Part shown: piece after piece, positions 37,876-51,700 of the stretch
Position numbering within the stretch: position 1 is the first letter of the stretch
Layout: each line of letters starts with the position of its first letter
Assembly (NCBI RefSeq): GCF_010974825.1
Contig: NZ_JAAILA010000011.1
Location: 62,001 to 126,000, forward strand
Direction: 5' to 3'
Origin: Aeromonas rivipollensis
GTDB lineage: Bacteria > Pseudomonadota > Gammaproteobacteria > Enterobacterales > Aeromonadaceae
DNA length: 64,000 nucleotides
Made by a program: the position numbers and the translations under genes
The notes under the pieces: model-generated
Told to the model about the DNA's origin: nothing
What the model saw: the letters and a program-made list of their open reading frames with translations, nothing else
Database searches by the model: none

Positions 37876-38895
37876 ATGGCATTCACTCTCGCACAGCTGG
37901 CCCAGCAACTGGGGGCCGAGGTCCATGGGGATGGGACCCGGGAAATCCGCAAGGTAGCGACACTGGAAAAAGCCGGGGAGGGGGAGATTGCCTTCCTGTC
38001 CAACAAGAAGTACCGGCATTTCCTGGAGCAGAGCAAGGCGACTGCCGTGCTCATCACTGAGGCGGACCTGCCGTTTTGCCCCACCAATGCCCTGGTGCTC
38101 AAAGACCCCTATGTGGGGTTTGCCCGGGTAGCCCAACTGCTGGACACCACACCGCAGCCGGCCACGGATATACATCCGAGTGCCGTCATAGCGGCGGATG
38201 TGCAACTGGGCGAGAGAGTGGCCATCGGCGCCAATGCGGTCATCGAATCCGGCGTCGTGCTGGGGGATGATGTCCGCATAGGTCCGGGCTGTTTCGTTGG
38301 CAAGAATACCCGACTGGGAGCTCGCTCCCGGTTGTGGGCCAACGTCACCCTGTATCATAACGTGACCCTGGGCACGGACTGTCTGGTGCAAGCCGGCACA
38401 GTGATCGGGGCCGACGGTTTCGGTTATGCCAACGAGCGTGGCGAGTGGATCAAGATCCCCCAGCTCGGTGGCGTGACCATAGGCAACCGGGTGGAAATCG
38501 GTGCCTGCACCACCATAGACCGCGGTGCCCTGGAAGACACCCGCATCGCGGACAACGTCATCATCGACAACCAGTGCCAGATCGCCCACAACGTCGAGAT
38601 TGGCTACGGCACCGCCGTGGCGGGCTCGACCGTGATGGCCGGTAGTCTCAAGGTCGGCAAATACTGTATCATTGGCGGCGCTTCCGTCTTTAACGGGCAC
38701 ATGGAGATCTGCGACCAGGCCACCGTCACCGGTATGGCCATGGTGATGCGACCCATTACCGAGCCCGGCATCTACTCTTCCGGCATCCCCCTGCAAACCA
38801 ATAAAGAGTGGCGCAAGACCGCCGCCCGGGTGATGCGTATCGAAGAGATGCACAAGCGGTTGAGCCGACTTGAGAAAAAGCTGGATCAAGAATAA
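37876..38895 (+). CDS. lpxD: UDP-3-O-acylglucosamine N-acyltransferase LpxD
   Basis: A 339-residue trimeric acyltransferase for the third step of lipid A synthesis. The N-terminal uridine-binding domain ([20 protein letters not shown]) is followed by a left-handed beta-helix of hexapeptide repeats (about 100-290). The catalytic His lies in [16 protein letters not shown] near 240. The C-terminal helix ([18 protein letters not shown]) is typical of the ACP-binding end. ATG 37876 is chosen; a TTG one codon upstream is in frame but unneeded. Confidence 0.96.
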   Translation: MAFTLAQLAQQLGAEVHGDGTREIRKVATLEKAGEGEIAFLSNKKYRHFLEQSKATAVLITEADLPFCPTNALVLKDPYVGFARVAQLLDTTPQPATDIHPSAVIAADVQLGERVAIGANAVIESGVVLGDDVRIGPGCFVGKNTRLGARSRLWANVTLYHNVTLGTDCLVQAGTVIGADGFGYANERGEWIKIPQLGGVTIGNRVEIGACTTIDRGALEDTRIADNVIIDNQCQIAHNVEIGYGTAVAGSTVMAGSLKVGKYCIIGGASVFNGHMEICDQATVTGMAMVMRPITEPGIYSSGIPLQTNKEWRKTAARVMRIEEMHKRLSRLEKKLDQE

Positions 38896-38919
38896 TCACG
38901 ATTGGTATAGGGTACTGTT

Positions 38920-39381
38920 TTGACTACTGAAAAGAAAAGCCTGGGGATCCAGGAAATCATGGATCTGCTGCCCCACCGTTATCCGTTCCTGATGGTGGAC
39001 AAGGTGGAAAATTACGAGATCAGCGATGAGCGCAAGACCCTTCGCGCCATCAAGAACGTCTCGTTCAACGAGCCGATCTTCCAGGGGCACTTCCCGGCCA
39101 AGCCGGTGTTCCCCGGCGTGCTGATCCTGGAGGCCATGGCCCAGGCGACCGGTATCCTGGCCTTTACCATGGTGGGCAAGCCGTCCCCCAATGAGCTCTA
39201 TTACTTCGCCTCCATCGACAACGCCCGCTTCAAGCGTCCGGTCGGCCCTGGCGATCAGCTGGTGCTCGACGTAGAGTTCCTGAAGGAGCGTCGCGGCATC
39301 GCCAAGTTCACCGGCGTTGCCACCGTCGACGGTGAAGTGGTCTGTACCGCCGAACTGATGTGCGCCAAACGCGAGGTGTAA
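38920..39381 (+). CDS. fabZ: 3-hydroxyacyl-ACP dehydratase FabZ
   Basis: A 153-residue hot-dog-fold dehydratase of fatty acid elongation. The catalytic His is in [14 protein letters not shown] near 24 and the catalytic Glu in [15 protein letters not shown] near 68. The start is TTG at 38920, the same start-codon type as in E. coli fabZ; the Shine-Dalgarno is weak (ATAGGG). Two bases separate it from lpxA, so competition between fatty acid and lipid A synthesis for hydroxyacyl-ACP is encoded side by side. Confidence 0.96.
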   Translation: MTTEKKSLGIQEIMDLLPHRYPFLMVDKVENYEISDERKTLRAIKNVSFNEPIFQGHFPAKPVFPGVLILEAMAQATGILAFTMVGKPSPNELYYFASIDNARFKRPVGPGDQLVLDVEFLKERRGIAKFTGVATVDGEVVCTAELMCAKREV

Positions 39382-39383
39382 CC

Positions 39384-40175
39384 GTGATTGACCAGACTGC
39401 CATCATCCACGATACCGCCATCGTCCATGAGTCTGCCGTGATCGGCAAAGGGGTTGAAATCGGCCCCTTTACCGTCATCGGTGCCGAGGTGGAGATAGGT
39501 GACGACACCTGGGTGGCTTCCCACGTGGTGATCAAGGGCCCGACCAAGATCGGTCGCGGCAACAAGATCTTCCAGCACACCTCCATAGGTGAAGATTGCC
39601 AGGACAAGAAGTACGCCGGTGAGCGCACCTTCCTCGAGATCGGCGACAACAACGTGTTTCGCGAGAACTGCACAGTGCACCGCGGCACCACCCAGGATCA
39701 GAGCCTGACCCGGGTCGGCAGCGGCAACCTCTTCATGGTCAACGTCCACGTGGCCCATGACTGCATGATCGGTGACAACTGTATCTTCGCCAACAACGCG
39801 ACCCTGGCAGGCCATGTTCACATCGGTGACTTCGTGATCTTCGGCGGTCTGTCTGCCATTCACCAGTTCGGCCGCGTCGGCTCCCACGCCTTCGTCGGTG
39901 GCTGCGCCGCCCTGAACAAGGACGTGCCTCCCTACGTGATGGCCGCCGGCAACTACGCCAAGCCGTTCGGGGTCAACTCCGAAGGGCTGCGTCGTCGTGG
40001 CTTCAGCGCGGAAGCCATTTCGGCCGTCAAGCGTGCCTACAAGGAGATCTTCCGCTCCGGCAAGACCATCGAAGAGGTGTTGCCGGTACTGAGCGAGATG
40101 GCGGCCACCGAGCCGGCCGTACAGCTCTATGTGGATTTCCTCAAGGGCAACGAGCGCGGGATCATCCGTGCCTAA
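39384..40175 (+). CDS. lpxA: UDP-N-acetylglucosamine acyltransferase LpxA
   Basis: A 263-residue trimeric left-handed beta-helix enzyme, first step of lipid A synthesis. It starts with GTG 39384 ([20 protein letters not shown]) just after the fabZ stop. The catalytic His is in [16 protein letters not shown] near 122. The C-terminal helical domain (about 190-263) is complete and ends GIIRA. It overlaps lpxB by 8 bases. Confidence 0.96.
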   Translation: MIDQTAIIHDTAIVHESAVIGKGVEIGPFTVIGAEVEIGDDTWVASHVVIKGPTKIGRGNKIFQHTSIGEDCQDKKYAGERTFLEIGDNNVFRENCTVHRGTTQDQSLTRVGSGNLFMVNVHVAHDCMIGDNCIFANNATLAGHVHIGDFVIFGGLSAIHQFGRVGSHAFVGGCAALNKDVPPYVMAAGNYAKPFGVNSEGLRRRGFSAEAISAVKRAYKEIFRSGKTIEEVLPVLSEMAATEPAVQLYVDFLKGNERGIIRA

Positions 40176-41307
40176 GCCTATCCGTATCGGCATAGTCGCC
40201 GGAGAGACCTCCGGCGACATCCTGGCTGCCGGTCTGGTGCGCGAGCTGCTGGCTCGCTATCCCGATGCCCAGTTCGAAGGGATCGCCGGGCCGCGGATGC
40301 AGGCCCTGGGCGTCAAGGCCCTGTTCGAGATGGAAGAGCTTTCCGTCATGGGTATCAGCGAGGTGCTGGGACGTCTGCCCCGGATCCTCCAGGTGCGCCG
40401 CGAGCTGCTGCGGCATTTTATTGCCAATCCTCCTGACATCTTCGTCGGGGTGGATGCACCTGATTTCAATATCGGGGTGGAGCTGAAACTGCGCCGCGCC
40501 GGTATCAAGACGGTCCACTATGTCAGCCCCTCTGTCTGGGCCTGGCGTCAGGGCCGCATTCACAAGATCAAGGCCGCCACCGACATGGTGCTCGCCTTCC
40601 TGCCGTTCGAGAAAGCCTTCTACGACCGTTTCGATGCCCCCTGCCGCTTCGTCGGCCACACCATGGCGGATGACATTCCCCTGGTGCCGGATCAGCAGGA
40701 GATGCGCGAGACGCTCGGCCTGGAGCCGGGCCGCCGCTGGCTGGCGGTGTTGCCGGGCAGCCGCAGCGCCGAGGTCGGCTTCATGTCCCCCGTCTTCCTC
40801 GAGGCGTGCAAGCACCTGACGGTGCACTGCCCGGATCTCGGCTTCATAGTGCCACTGGTGAACGAGACACGGCGCGAGCAGTTCCTCGCCATCAAGGCCG
40901 AAGTGGCGCCGGATCTCGACATGGTGCTGCTGGACGGTCAGGGCCGTGAGGCCATGATAGCCGCCGACGTGGTGATGCTGGCGTCCGGCACGGCCGCGCT
41001 GGAAGCCATGCTGGTGAAGCGGCCCATGGTGGTAGGTTACAAGCTCAAGCCGCTCAGCTACTGGCTGGCCCAGTGGCTGGTGAAGACGGAGTACGTCTCC
41101 CTGCCGAATCTGCTGGCAGACCGGATGCTGGTGCCCGAGCTCATCCAGCATGAGTGCACCCCGGCCAATCTGGTGGAAGAGGTCAGCAAGTTGCTGGAGC
41201 ACGACAACAGCGAGCTCATCGCCACCTTCACCAAGTTGCACCAGAAGATCCGCTGCAACGCCGATGTGCAGGCCGCCGAGGCGGTGGCCGAGCTGCTCGA
41301 CAGTTAG
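40168..41307 (+). CDS. lpxB: Lipid A disaccharide synthase LpxB
   Basis: A 379-residue GT19 glycosyltransferase that joins UDP-diacylglucosamine and lipid X. The start is GTG 40168 inside the end of lpxA, giving [17 protein letters not shown] with the family motif [26 protein letters not shown] near 88 and [20 protein letters not shown] near 193 are further signatures, and [20 protein letters not shown] near 270 is the UDP-sugar-binding region. The 8-base overlap points to coupled translation. Confidence 0.96.
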   Translation: MPKPIRIGIVAGETSGDILAAGLVRELLARYPDAQFEGIAGPRMQALGVKALFEMEELSVMGISEVLGRLPRILQVRRELLRHFIANPPDIFVGVDAPDFNIGVELKLRRAGIKTVHYVSPSVWAWRQGRIHKIKAATDMVLAFLPFEKAFYDRFDAPCRFVGHTMADDIPLVPDQQEMRETLGLEPGRRWLAVLPGSRSAEVGFMSPVFLEACKHLTVHCPDLGFIVPLVNETRREQFLAIKAEVAPDLDMVLLDGQGREAMIAADVVMLASGTAALEAMLVKRPMVVGYKLKPLSYWLAQWLVKTEYVSLPNLLADRMLVPELIQHECTPANLVEEVSKLLEHDNSELIATFTKLHQKIRCNADVQAAEAVAELLDS

Positions 41308-41348
41308 GGTGGCTGGCGGCGCGCTTTTGGCGTTATGTTGTGCTGATA

Positions 41349-41371
41349 CTGGCCCTGCGGGGCCGGTTTTG
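41349..41371 (+). terminator. Weak hairpin before rnhB
   Basis: GGCCC-TGCG-GGGCC (41351-41364) followed by GGTTTTGATT. It is short and probably a leaky terminator within the cluster. Confidence 0.4.
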
Positions 41372-41387
41372 ATTCAAGGCCTGTGAT

Positions 41388-41978
41388 ATGACGATCGATA
41401 TTCCACAAGACAAGCTGGTTGCCGGGGTTGACGAGGTGGGCCGTGGCCCCCTGGTGGGTGACGTGGTCACCGCCGCCGTGATCCTGGATCCCGCCAATCC
41501 CATTGAAGGCCTCGCCGACTCCAAGAAGCTCTCCGAGAAGAAGCGCCTCGCCCTGTATGGCGAGATCAAGGCAAAGGCCCTGGCCTGGTCCATAGGCCGC
41601 GCCACCCCGGATGAGATCGATCAGCTCAACATACTGCACGCCACCATGCTGGCCATGCAGCGCGCCGTGGCGGGCCTCTCCATGACACCCGAGCTGGTCT
41701 TTATCGATGGCAACCGCTGCCCTAGCTTGCCCATGGAGGCGCGCGCCGTGGTCAAGGGCGACAGCCTGGTGGCTGCCATCAGCGCCGCCTCCATCCTCGC
41801 CAAGGTGACCCGTGACGCCGAGATGACAGAGCTGGACAGCCGTCATCCCGAGTACGGCTTCGCCCGTCACAAGGGTTATCCCACCGCCGAACACCTCGCC
41901 ATATTGGCCGAGCGCGGCCCCCTGCCCGAATATCGGCAGAGCTTCAAACCGGTGCGCCGGGCGCTGGGGATCGAATAA
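41388..41978 (+). CDS. rnhB: Ribonuclease HII
   Basis: A 196-residue enzyme that cuts RNA in RNA-DNA hybrids and removes single ribonucleotides from DNA. The active-site acidic residues are in [16 protein letters not shown] near residue 12 (Asp-Glu) and in [12 protein letters not shown] near 105. [17 protein letters not shown] near 43 and [12 protein letters not shown] near 160 are further family marks. It sits 2 bp before dnaE, as in E. coli. Confidence 0.96.
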   Translation: MTIDIPQDKLVAGVDEVGRGPLVGDVVTAAVILDPANPIEGLADSKKLSEKKRLALYGEIKAKALAWSIGRATPDEIDQLNILHATMLAMQRAVAGLSMTPELVFIDGNRCPSLPMEARAVVKGDSLVAAISAASILAKVTRDAEMTELDSRHPEYGFARHKGYPTAEHLAILAERGPLPEYRQSFKPVRRALGIE

Positions 41979-41980
41979 CC

Positions 41981-45460
<3,480 letters not shown>

Positions 45461-45476
45461 AGGATCTATTGTCCCT

Positions 45477-46427
45477 ATGAGTCTTTTTCTGGATTTTGAA
45501 CAGCCGATCGCCGAATTGCAGGCTCAGATCGATGAACTTCGCCATGTGAGCGAGCACAACAGTGCCGTGGATCTCAGCGAAGATATCCGTCGGCTGGAGA
45601 AGAAAAACGAAGAGCTGACCAAGAAGATCTTCGGCGATCTGGGTGCCTGGCAGGTGTCCCAGATGGCGCGTCATCCCCAGCGCCCCTACACCCTCGACTA
45701 CATCGAGCAGATCTTCACCGACTTCGACGAACTGGCCGGTGATCGCGCCTACGCCGATGACAAGGCCATCGTCGGCGGCATAGCCCGCCTGGACGGCGAG
45801 CCTGTGATGGTGATTGGTCAGCAGAAGGGTCGCGAGACCAAGGAGAAGATCCGTCGCAACTTCGGCATGCCGCGCCCGGAAGGGTACCGCAAGGCCCTGC
45901 GCCTGATGCAGATGGCCGAACGCTTCAAGATGCCGATCATCACCTTCATCGACACCCCAGGCGCCTACCCCGGCGTGGGTGCCGAGGAGCGTGGCCAGTC
46001 CGAGGCCATCGCCCGCAACCTGAAAGTCATGGCCGGTCTGACCGTGCCCGTGGTCTGCACCGTGATAGGTGAAGGCGGCTCCGGCGGCGCCCTCGCCATC
46101 GGTGTCGGCGATCGCGTCAACATGCTGCAGTACTCCACCTACTCCGTCATCTCGCCGGAAGGCTGCGCCTCCATACTGTGGAAGAGCGCCGACAAGGCGC
46201 CGGTGGCCGCCGATGCCATGGGCATCACGGCCCAGCGCTTGAAGGAGCTCAAACTCATCGACAGCATAGTCGAAGAGCCCCTCGGCGGCGCCCACCGCAA
46301 CGTGGAGCTGATGGCCCAGCGCCTGAAGGATCGCATCAAGCAAGACCTGGCTGCCTTGCGCCCGCTCGACAGCGACCAGTTGCTGGAGCAGCGCTACCAG
46401 CGCCTGCTGGGTTACGGCTACTGCTGA
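45477..46427 (+). CDS. accA: Acetyl-CoA carboxylase carboxyltransferase alpha subunit
   Basis: A 316-residue subunit (E. coli 319) that, with AccD, transfers carboxyl from biotin to acetyl-CoA, the committed step of fatty acid synthesis. [20 protein letters not shown] near 160 and [20 protein letters not shown] near 203 form the CoA- and carboxybiotin-binding crotonase-like core. The ATG at 45477 follows AGAGGATC. It closes the conserved cluster; the gene found after accA in many relatives is absent, and accessory genes follow. Confidence 0.97.
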   Translation: MSLFLDFEQPIAELQAQIDELRHVSEHNSAVDLSEDIRRLEKKNEELTKKIFGDLGAWQVSQMARHPQRPYTLDYIEQIFTDFDELAGDRAYADDKAIVGGIARLDGEPVMVIGQQKGRETKEKIRRNFGMPRPEGYRKALRLMQMAERFKMPIITFIDTPGAYPGVGAEERGQSEAIARNLKVMAGLTVPVVCTVIGEGGSGGALAIGVGDRVNMLQYSTYSVISPEGCASILWKSADKAPVAADAMGITAQRLKELKLIDSIVEEPLGGAHRNVELMAQRLKDRIKQDLAALRPLDSDQLLEQRYQRLLGYGYC

Positions 46428-46468
46428 TGCCCGGCCTTGTGCCCTGAAGAGTGCCTGAAAAGTGCCGG

Positions 46469-46502
46469 AAGGCCCCTGCTGATGCGGGGGCCTTCTTTTT
46501 TG
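46469..46502 (+). terminator. Terminator after accA
   Basis: Stem AAGGCCCCTGC / GCGGGGGCCTT with a TGAT loop and a single bulge, followed by CTTTTTT. It ends the 19-kb conserved cluster. Confidence 0.92.
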
Positions 46503-46799
46503 GGCTGAACCTTGGGGCCTTGTTGGCGGGGTGCCTTATCGCCCTTGATGGTGCGTGGCATTGAGTGGGGTGGGTTCGGCGGAACCCGGGTGGAAAAGCA
46601 GGACGGCTGTGTTCGCCAGCGTACAGACGGGAAGGGGGAAGGGGAATAACCTGGCTGTCAGGTATACAGGTTGCCGTCAATGCGCCAGTCAGCGTGCAGC
46701 AACGGTAACAGCTCTGTGGTGTGAGAGGCAGGGCGCCATGGCTGGTCATTCTCCAGATGTTGCCAGCGTCATGTTCACTCGAGAGGGAGTCAGATCGTC
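46503..46799 (+). promoter_or_regulatory. Upstream region of the BON-domain gene
   Basis: About 300 bp with no convincing gene. It contains the Crp/Fnr-type site at 46610-46630 and, just after it, a purine-rich GGGAAGGGGGAAGGGG. A partly symmetrical ACCTGGCTGTCAGGTATACA lies near 46650. No consensus sigma-70 promoter stands out. Confidence 0.5.
46610..46630 (+). promoter_or_regulatory. Crp/Fnr-type inverted repeat upstream of the BON gene
   Basis: TGTTCG-CCAG-CGTACA (46610-46625), an inverted repeat with one mismatched pair, followed by GACGG. The same pattern occurs at 57564-57584 and, less perfectly, at 47827-47847. Two 6-base halves separated by 4 bases match the geometry of Fnr-class operators. 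Confidence 0.6.
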
Positions 46800-47117
46800 A
46801 TGAAAAACCCTAACCATGTTACCAATGCCTTCGTTGCCGCCCTGTTGCTGGCTGCCATCGCCATGGGCTGCGCCTCAACGGCCAACAAGGAAGGAACGGG
46901 AGAATATATCGATGATTCCGTGGTCACCACCAAGGTGATCTCTGCGATATTTTCCGACCCTGAACTCAAATCGGCAGAAATCAATGTGGAAACCTTCAAA
47001 GGGGTGGTGCAATTGAGTGGCTTTGTCAGCTCCAAGGCGAGCATCGACAAGGCCAGCAGGGTGGCCAGCGGGGTCGCTGGAGTCACCTCGGTGAAAAATG
47101 ATCTGCGTTTGAAGTGA
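46800..47117 (+). CDS. BON-domain lipoprotein or periplasmic protein
   Basis: A 105-residue envelope protein. The N-terminal signal ends AAIAMGC (Cys about residue 22), a plausible though imperfect lipobox, so it may be lipid-anchored. The rest is one BON domain: DSVVTTKVISAIFSDPELKS, then NVETFKGVVQLSGFVSSKAS and GVAGVTSVKNDLRL. BON domains occur in OsmY-type stress proteins and are thought to bind phospholipid. It has a Crp/Fnr-type site about 175 bp upstream and lies next to a DUF883-like gene and a Crp/Fnr regulator, which suggests an envelope-stress role. Confidence 0.85.
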   Translation: MKNPNHVTNAFVAALLLAAIAMGCASTANKEGTGEYIDDSVVTTKVISAIFSDPELKSAEINVETFKGVVQLSGFVSSKASIDKASRVASGVAGVTSVKNDLRLK

Positions 47118-47144
47118 TGCCGTAAACGCAGCCACCAAAAATAC

Positions 47145-47167
47145 AAGGGGCGGGTATAGCCGCCCCT
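47145..47167 (+). other. Hairpin after the BON gene
   Basis: AGGGGCGG / CCGCCCCT with a 6-base loop, 28 bp after the BON-gene stop. There is no T-tract, so I do not call it a full terminator. Confidence 0.45.
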
Positions 47168-47254
47168 GATCCACATATATCCCCAGACTCATCCCTGCTG
47201 TCGCTTTGCTGATGCTGGGATCTCTTTTGCTTGCGCCACAGGCTGAATGAAATG

Positions 47255-47290
47255 GCCCCCGGACCCAGGAGATGGGCCCGGGGGCTTTTT
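47255..47290 (+). terminator. Terminator between the convergent BON and DUF883-like genes
   Basis: Stem GCCCCCGG / CCGGGGGC (47255-47262, 47278-47285), followed by TTTTT on the plus strand, directly before the stop of the minus-strand gene at 47292. It is oriented to end the BON transcript. Confidence 0.85.
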
Positions 47291-47291
47291 G

Positions 47292-47624
47292 CTAGAAAAT
47301 GGCGGCCAGCAGCCAGCTGGCGATAAAGCCGATGGCGATCGCTATGCCGATGCTGCCCATGGGGTTGCTCTTGATCTTGCCGCGCAGGTCCTTGAGGTTG
47401 GAGGCTCTGGCCTCCTTTATCTCATTGCCTTTCTCGCTCAAGACGTTGGCGGTTGAATTGACCGCCTTGGCGACTTTGTCGACCGCCTCGTGGGTGTTCT
47501 CGGTCATCTGCTTCACCGTGGAGTTGATGTTATGAGCGGCATGGTCTGCCTCTCTCTTCTCCCCGGCAGGGATGACGCTGGCGTCCTCTTTGGTGACTGA
47601 GGCGCTTTTTTCAGCTGGGCTCAT
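47292..47624 (-). CDS. DUF883/ElaB/YqjD-like tail-anchored membrane protein
   Basis: A 110-residue protein with a charged, helical N-terminal two-thirds (HAAHNINSTVKQMTENTHEA and VDKVAKAVNSTANVLSEKGN are amphipathic) and one C-terminal membrane segment (SIGIAIAIGFIASWLLAAIF) preceded by SNPMG. This layout fits the ElaB/YqjD/DUF883 family of stress-induced inner-membrane proteins, some of which bind ribosomes in E. coli. The match is by architecture, so the family name is moderately sure. GGAGAAA precedes the ATG. It converges with the BON gene and diverges from the Crp/Fnr regulator. Confidence 0.7.
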   Translation of the reverse strand: MSPAEKSASVTKEDASVIPAGEKREADHAAHNINSTVKQMTENTHEAVDKVAKAVNSTANVLSEKGNEIKEARASNLKDLRGKIKSNPMGSIGIAIAIGFIASWLLAAIF

Positions 47625-47999
47625 GATATTTCTCCATATCCGCTGTGTGCCGGGGGAGGGGCGCTCCCTCTGGCATCTCTAGGTGGATGGGGTGGCAGTC
47701 CCATTGCGCCTTGATGTCGAGCAATGACTGCGATTGGCTGTGCGATGCAGTGGCACCCGAACAAGCATGCCGCCCACTGCGTCTGTGGGTGTCAGAACGA
47801 CCTCAATATGCCTCATCCGTATTGTTGTGTCGGTACGTTAGGACACATAACAGGGAGTGTGTGAATGACGGACATATGGCCGCTCGGGTATTGCGGGCGG
47901 TTCAGTGGTGATGGCGCCGATACGTTAGCCCAGGTCGTGGGTTTGCCCTATCTTTAGCCTTGATTGAATTTTCGTGTGAGTCGCCACCTGGAGAGAGAC
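47625..47999. promoter_or_regulatory. Shared upstream region of the DUF883-like gene and Crp/Fnr regulator
   Basis: 375 bp between divergent genes without a convincing ORF. It contains the inverted-repeat site at 47827-47847 and a second copy of its core, TACGTTAG, at 47921-47928, about 75 bp before the regulator start. The second copy may be a half-site for autoregulation. Confidence 0.5.
47827..47847 (-). promoter_or_regulatory. Degenerate Crp/Fnr-type site facing the DUF883-like gene
   Basis: Read on the minus strand it is TGTGTCC-TAACG-TACCGACAC. Aligned with the site upstream of the glucan synthase it matches at 15 of 21 positions, including TGT, TAACG, AC and GACA. It is less symmetrical than the other two sites. 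Confidence 0.45.
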
Positions 48000-48725
48000 A
48001 TGCCTGAGCATCATCCGCGGTTGAACCATTTGCTGGCGGCCCTGCCCCCCGAGGTCTACACACGTCTGCTGCCGCACCTCGAATACATAGATTTACCCCT
48101 GGGCAAGGTCTTGTACGAATCGGGCGACGCCCTGCGCCATGTCTATTTCCCCATCGACTGCATCGTCTCCCTGCTCTATGTGATGAAAGACGGCGCCTCG
48201 GCGGAGATCTCCGTGGTGGGCAACGAGGGGTTGATCGGGGTGGCCCTGTTCATGGGGGGCGAAAGCACCACCAGCCGCGCCCTGGTGCAGAGTGCGGGCC
48301 ATGCCTACCGCCTGAAGGGGCAGTTGCTCAAAAGCGAATTCAATCTGCACGGCGACATGCTGCACCTGGTGTTGCGCTACACCCAGGCGCTCTTGACCCA
48401 GATGGCGCAGACGGCGGTGTGCAATCGTCACCACTCCATCGATCAGCAACTCTGCCGCTGGCTGCTGCTCTCCCTCGACAGGCTCTCGGGTGACAAGCTC
48501 TCCATGACCCAGGAGCTGATCGCCAACATGCTGGGGGTCAGGCGGGAGGGGGTGACGGATGCGGCGAGCAAGTTGCAAAAGCTGGGGGTGATAGAGTACC
48601 GCCGTGGTCACATCACAGTGCTGGACAGGCCCAAGCTGGAGCAGCTCAGCTGCGAATGCTATGCGGTGGTCAAGGCCGAGACGGATCGGCTGCTGCCCTA
48701 TCTGCCCATAGTCCCCAAGCCCTGA
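48000..48725 (+). CDS. Crp/Fnr-family transcriptional regulator
   Basis: A 241-residue regulator. The N-terminal cyclic-nucleotide-like beta-roll (about 20-135) includes LPLGKVLYESGDALRHVYFP and ISVVGNEGLIGVALFMGGES. The C-terminal winged helix (about 160-225) has the recognition region MTQELIANMLGVRREGVTDA. No Cys cluster of the Fnr type is present, and the Arg/Ser pair of true cAMP-binding CRP is not evident, so the ligand is unknown. The ATG at 48000 follows GAGAGAGAC. It lies between the DUF883-like gene and the glucan synthase; similar inverted repeats upstream of its neighbours make it the likely local regulator. Confidence 0.88.
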   Translation: MPEHHPRLNHLLAALPPEVYTRLLPHLEYIDLPLGKVLYESGDALRHVYFPIDCIVSLLYVMKDGASAEISVVGNEGLIGVALFMGGESTTSRALVQSAGHAYRLKGQLLKSEFNLHGDMLHLVLRYTQALLTQMAQTAVCNRHHSIDQQLCRWLLLSLDRLSGDKLSMTQELIANMLGVRREGVTDAASKLQKLGVIEYRRGHITVLDRPKLEQLSCECYAVVKAETDRLLPYLPIVPKP

Positions 48726-48758
48726 ATACACCCCATACCCGAACTCCGATAGCCTCCC

Positions 48759-48783
48759 CTGACGGCCATGGGGTGGCCGTCAG
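48759..48783. terminator. Hairpin between the regulator and the convergent glucan synthase gene
   Basis: Ten-base-pair stem CTGACGGCCA / TGGCCGTCAG that includes the stop codon of the minus-strand gene. There is no T-tract in either direction, so it may work by transcript pairing or be only partly effective. Confidence 0.45.
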
Positions 48784-51700
48784 CGCGCCAGCGTGATCTC
48801 GACCCTGTGCTGCCCGTCCTGAAGAGGGATGCGCAGTGGCAGGGGGGCGGGCGCCAGGAGCACGCCGTCGAGTCGAACGCTTCCCCCTTGCTGCCCTGAT
48901 GGGGGCTCGGCACTCACCTCTATCCTGTAGTGGCAGTTCTCCAGGGTTATCGCCACGCTGAACCCGGGCCAATCGCTGGGCAGCCTGGGGGTGATGAGCA
49001 GAGCCTGCCCCTCACGTGTGATGCCCAGTATGCCGTCGAGCCCTGCCTGATACATCCAGCCTGCCGCCCCCGTGTACCAGGTCCAGCCACCCCGGCCCTG
49101 ATGGGGGGCGACCGAGTAGATATCCGCCGCCATGACATAGGGCTCCACCTTGTAGCGCGCCATGGCCGAGCCGTTCAGGGCGTGGTTGATGGGGTTGAGC
49201 AGGGCAAATTGCTGGCAGGCCTTGTCTGTCTCCCCCAGACGGGCGAAGGCCAGGACGGCCCAGACGGCGGCGTGGGTATATTGGCCACCGTTCTCGCGAA
49301 GCCCGGGGGGATAGCCGCGAATATAGCCTGGGTCCTGGGTCAGGGTATCGAAGGGCGGGCTGAACAGCAGGGAGAGGCCCTCCTCGTAGCGCACCAGATG
49401 CCGCTCCAGGGACTGCATGGCCATCCTGGCCCGGGCCGGATCGGCGGCGCCGGAGAGAACGGCCCAGGATTGGGCGATGGCGTCTATCTGGCACTCGGGG
49501 CTCTTTCTCGCTCCCAGCCAGGTGCCGTCGTCGAAGGTGGCCCGGCGATACCAGGCACCATCCCAGGCATGCTGCTCCAGGGCTGCCCCGACCCGCTCGG
49601 CGTGAGCCAGCCAGCGATCGGCACGGCCGTCGTGACGGGCCCGGGCCAGGGGGGCGAACAGGCTGATGGTGCGCAGCAGCAACCAGCCCAGCCAGACACT
49701 CTCTCCCTTGCCGGCACTGCCGACCCGGTTCATGCCATCGTTCCAGTCCCCCGATCCCATGAGCGGCAGCCCCAGGCTGCCGGTGAGCGCCATGGCCTGA
49801 TCCAGGCCGCGAGCACAGTGCTCATAGAGGGAGGCGACCTCCTCGCAGACCTGGGGCAGGAAGAAGGCATCCTGCTGATCCGGCCCAAGGGAGGGGCCCT
49901 CCAGGAAGGGGATCTGCTCCTCGAGAACAGCGTGATCGGCGCTGCTGCGCACATAGGTGGCCGTGGCGAGTGCCAGCCAGACCCTGTCATCCGAGATCCG
50001 GGTGCGCACCCCCTGACCGGAGTGGGGCAGCCACCAGTGCTGCATGTCCCCTTCCACAAACTGGCGAGCCGCCGCCCGCAGCAGGTGTTGCCGGGTATCC
50101 CGGGGAGCGGCGAACCCCAGGGCCATGCCGTCTTGCAGCTGATCGCGAAAACCATAGGCCCCTCCCGCCTGATAGAAGGCGGAGCGGGCCCAGAGCCGGC
50201 AGGCCAGGGTCTGGTAGAGCAGCCAGCCGTTGAGCATGAAGTCCATGGCCAGATCGGGCGTCTTGACCTGCACGGCGCCAAGCAGCCCCTGCCATTGGTC
50301 TTCGACCTGTTCCAGTACCTCATCGAGATCCTGGCGATAGCGCAGTATGAGGGCAGAGGCCTGCTCGTCCGACTCCCCCTGACCGAGCAGCACCAGGATC
50401 TCCAGCCGTTGGCCTGGCGCCAGATCAACGTGAGTCTGCAGCGCCGAGCAAGGGTCTATGCCGGCCCCGGTTCTGCCGGACAGGGGCCGGCCACCCTGCA
50501 GCGCCGCCGGGGCGGCGAGCTGGCCCTGGTATCCGAGAAACTCGCTGCGATCGCCGGTCCAGCTGGTCTGCCTGCCACCGAGGTCGAGGAAGGCAACCCG
50601 CTCGGGGAAGGCGGCGTTCCAGGGATTGCGGGCCAGCATGGCCCCGGTCTGCTCGTCCATCCTGGTGGTGATGAAGGGGGCGCTGGCAGCGCGGGAGGCC
50701 CCAAGCACCCACTCCGCATAGCAGGTGATGCAGAGCCGGCGGGCGTTGCCGGTCAGGTTGTGAAGCGTCAGGCGAGAAATCTTGACGGGATCCGCCACCG
50801 GCACGTATTGCAGCAGCTCGCTGTGGATGCCGTGGGCCTGGTGTTCAAAGCGGCTATAACCAAAGCCATGGCGGGCGACATACTGGCCCCCGTCGTGGAT
50901 GGGCTGGGCTGTGGGGCTCCACAGCGCCAGGCTGTCCTCGTCGCGAATGTAGATGGCCTCGCCGGCGGGATCCGTCACAGGGTCATTGGACCAGGGGGTC
51001 AGCTGGTTCTCCTTGCTGTTGTCGGCCCAGGTGTAGCCACTGCCGAGGGCGGAGGCCTGGAAGCCAAAGCCGGGGTTGGCGATCACATTGATCCAGGGGG
51101 CCGGCGTGGTCTGCTCGCCGCTGAGCAGGGTGACGTATTCGCGCCCTTCCCTGGCAAAGCCCCCCAGGCCATTGAAGAACGCCAGCTCGGGGTGATGGGG
51201 GGGCTTGATGGGCGCCTGGCCGTGGGCCTTGGCGGGGGTGACCGGGAAGGGCCGCGGTGGTGGCTCCTTGAGGCGGGCGAGCTGCTCTTGCAGGGGGCCG
51301 CGGCGCGCTATCAGCACGACCCGCGCCGCGGCGTACAGCAGCTCGCACAGCTCGCCGCTCATCAGGTCGCGGCGCACAGTGTAGACGGAGCCCTGGGCCA
51401 GCTCGGCATGGAAGCGCGGCCGGGACTGGCTGCTGCGCACTGCGGTGTCTATGCCGTTTTGCAGATCCTGCACATAGGTGGAGACATGCTCGTTCATGAT
51501 CACCAGATCCACGGCCAGCCGCTTCATCCGCAGGTATTCGTGGGCCAGCAGCAGCTCATGCACCTGGGCCAGATCCTCCACATCGTCGATGCGCAGCAGC
51601 ATGATGGGCAGATCCCCGGAGATGGACTGTTGCCAGAGGGCCGATTGCCGCGTCAGGCCACGGGCTATGGTGGCCGAGGCGGCGCGGAATCGGGCATCCC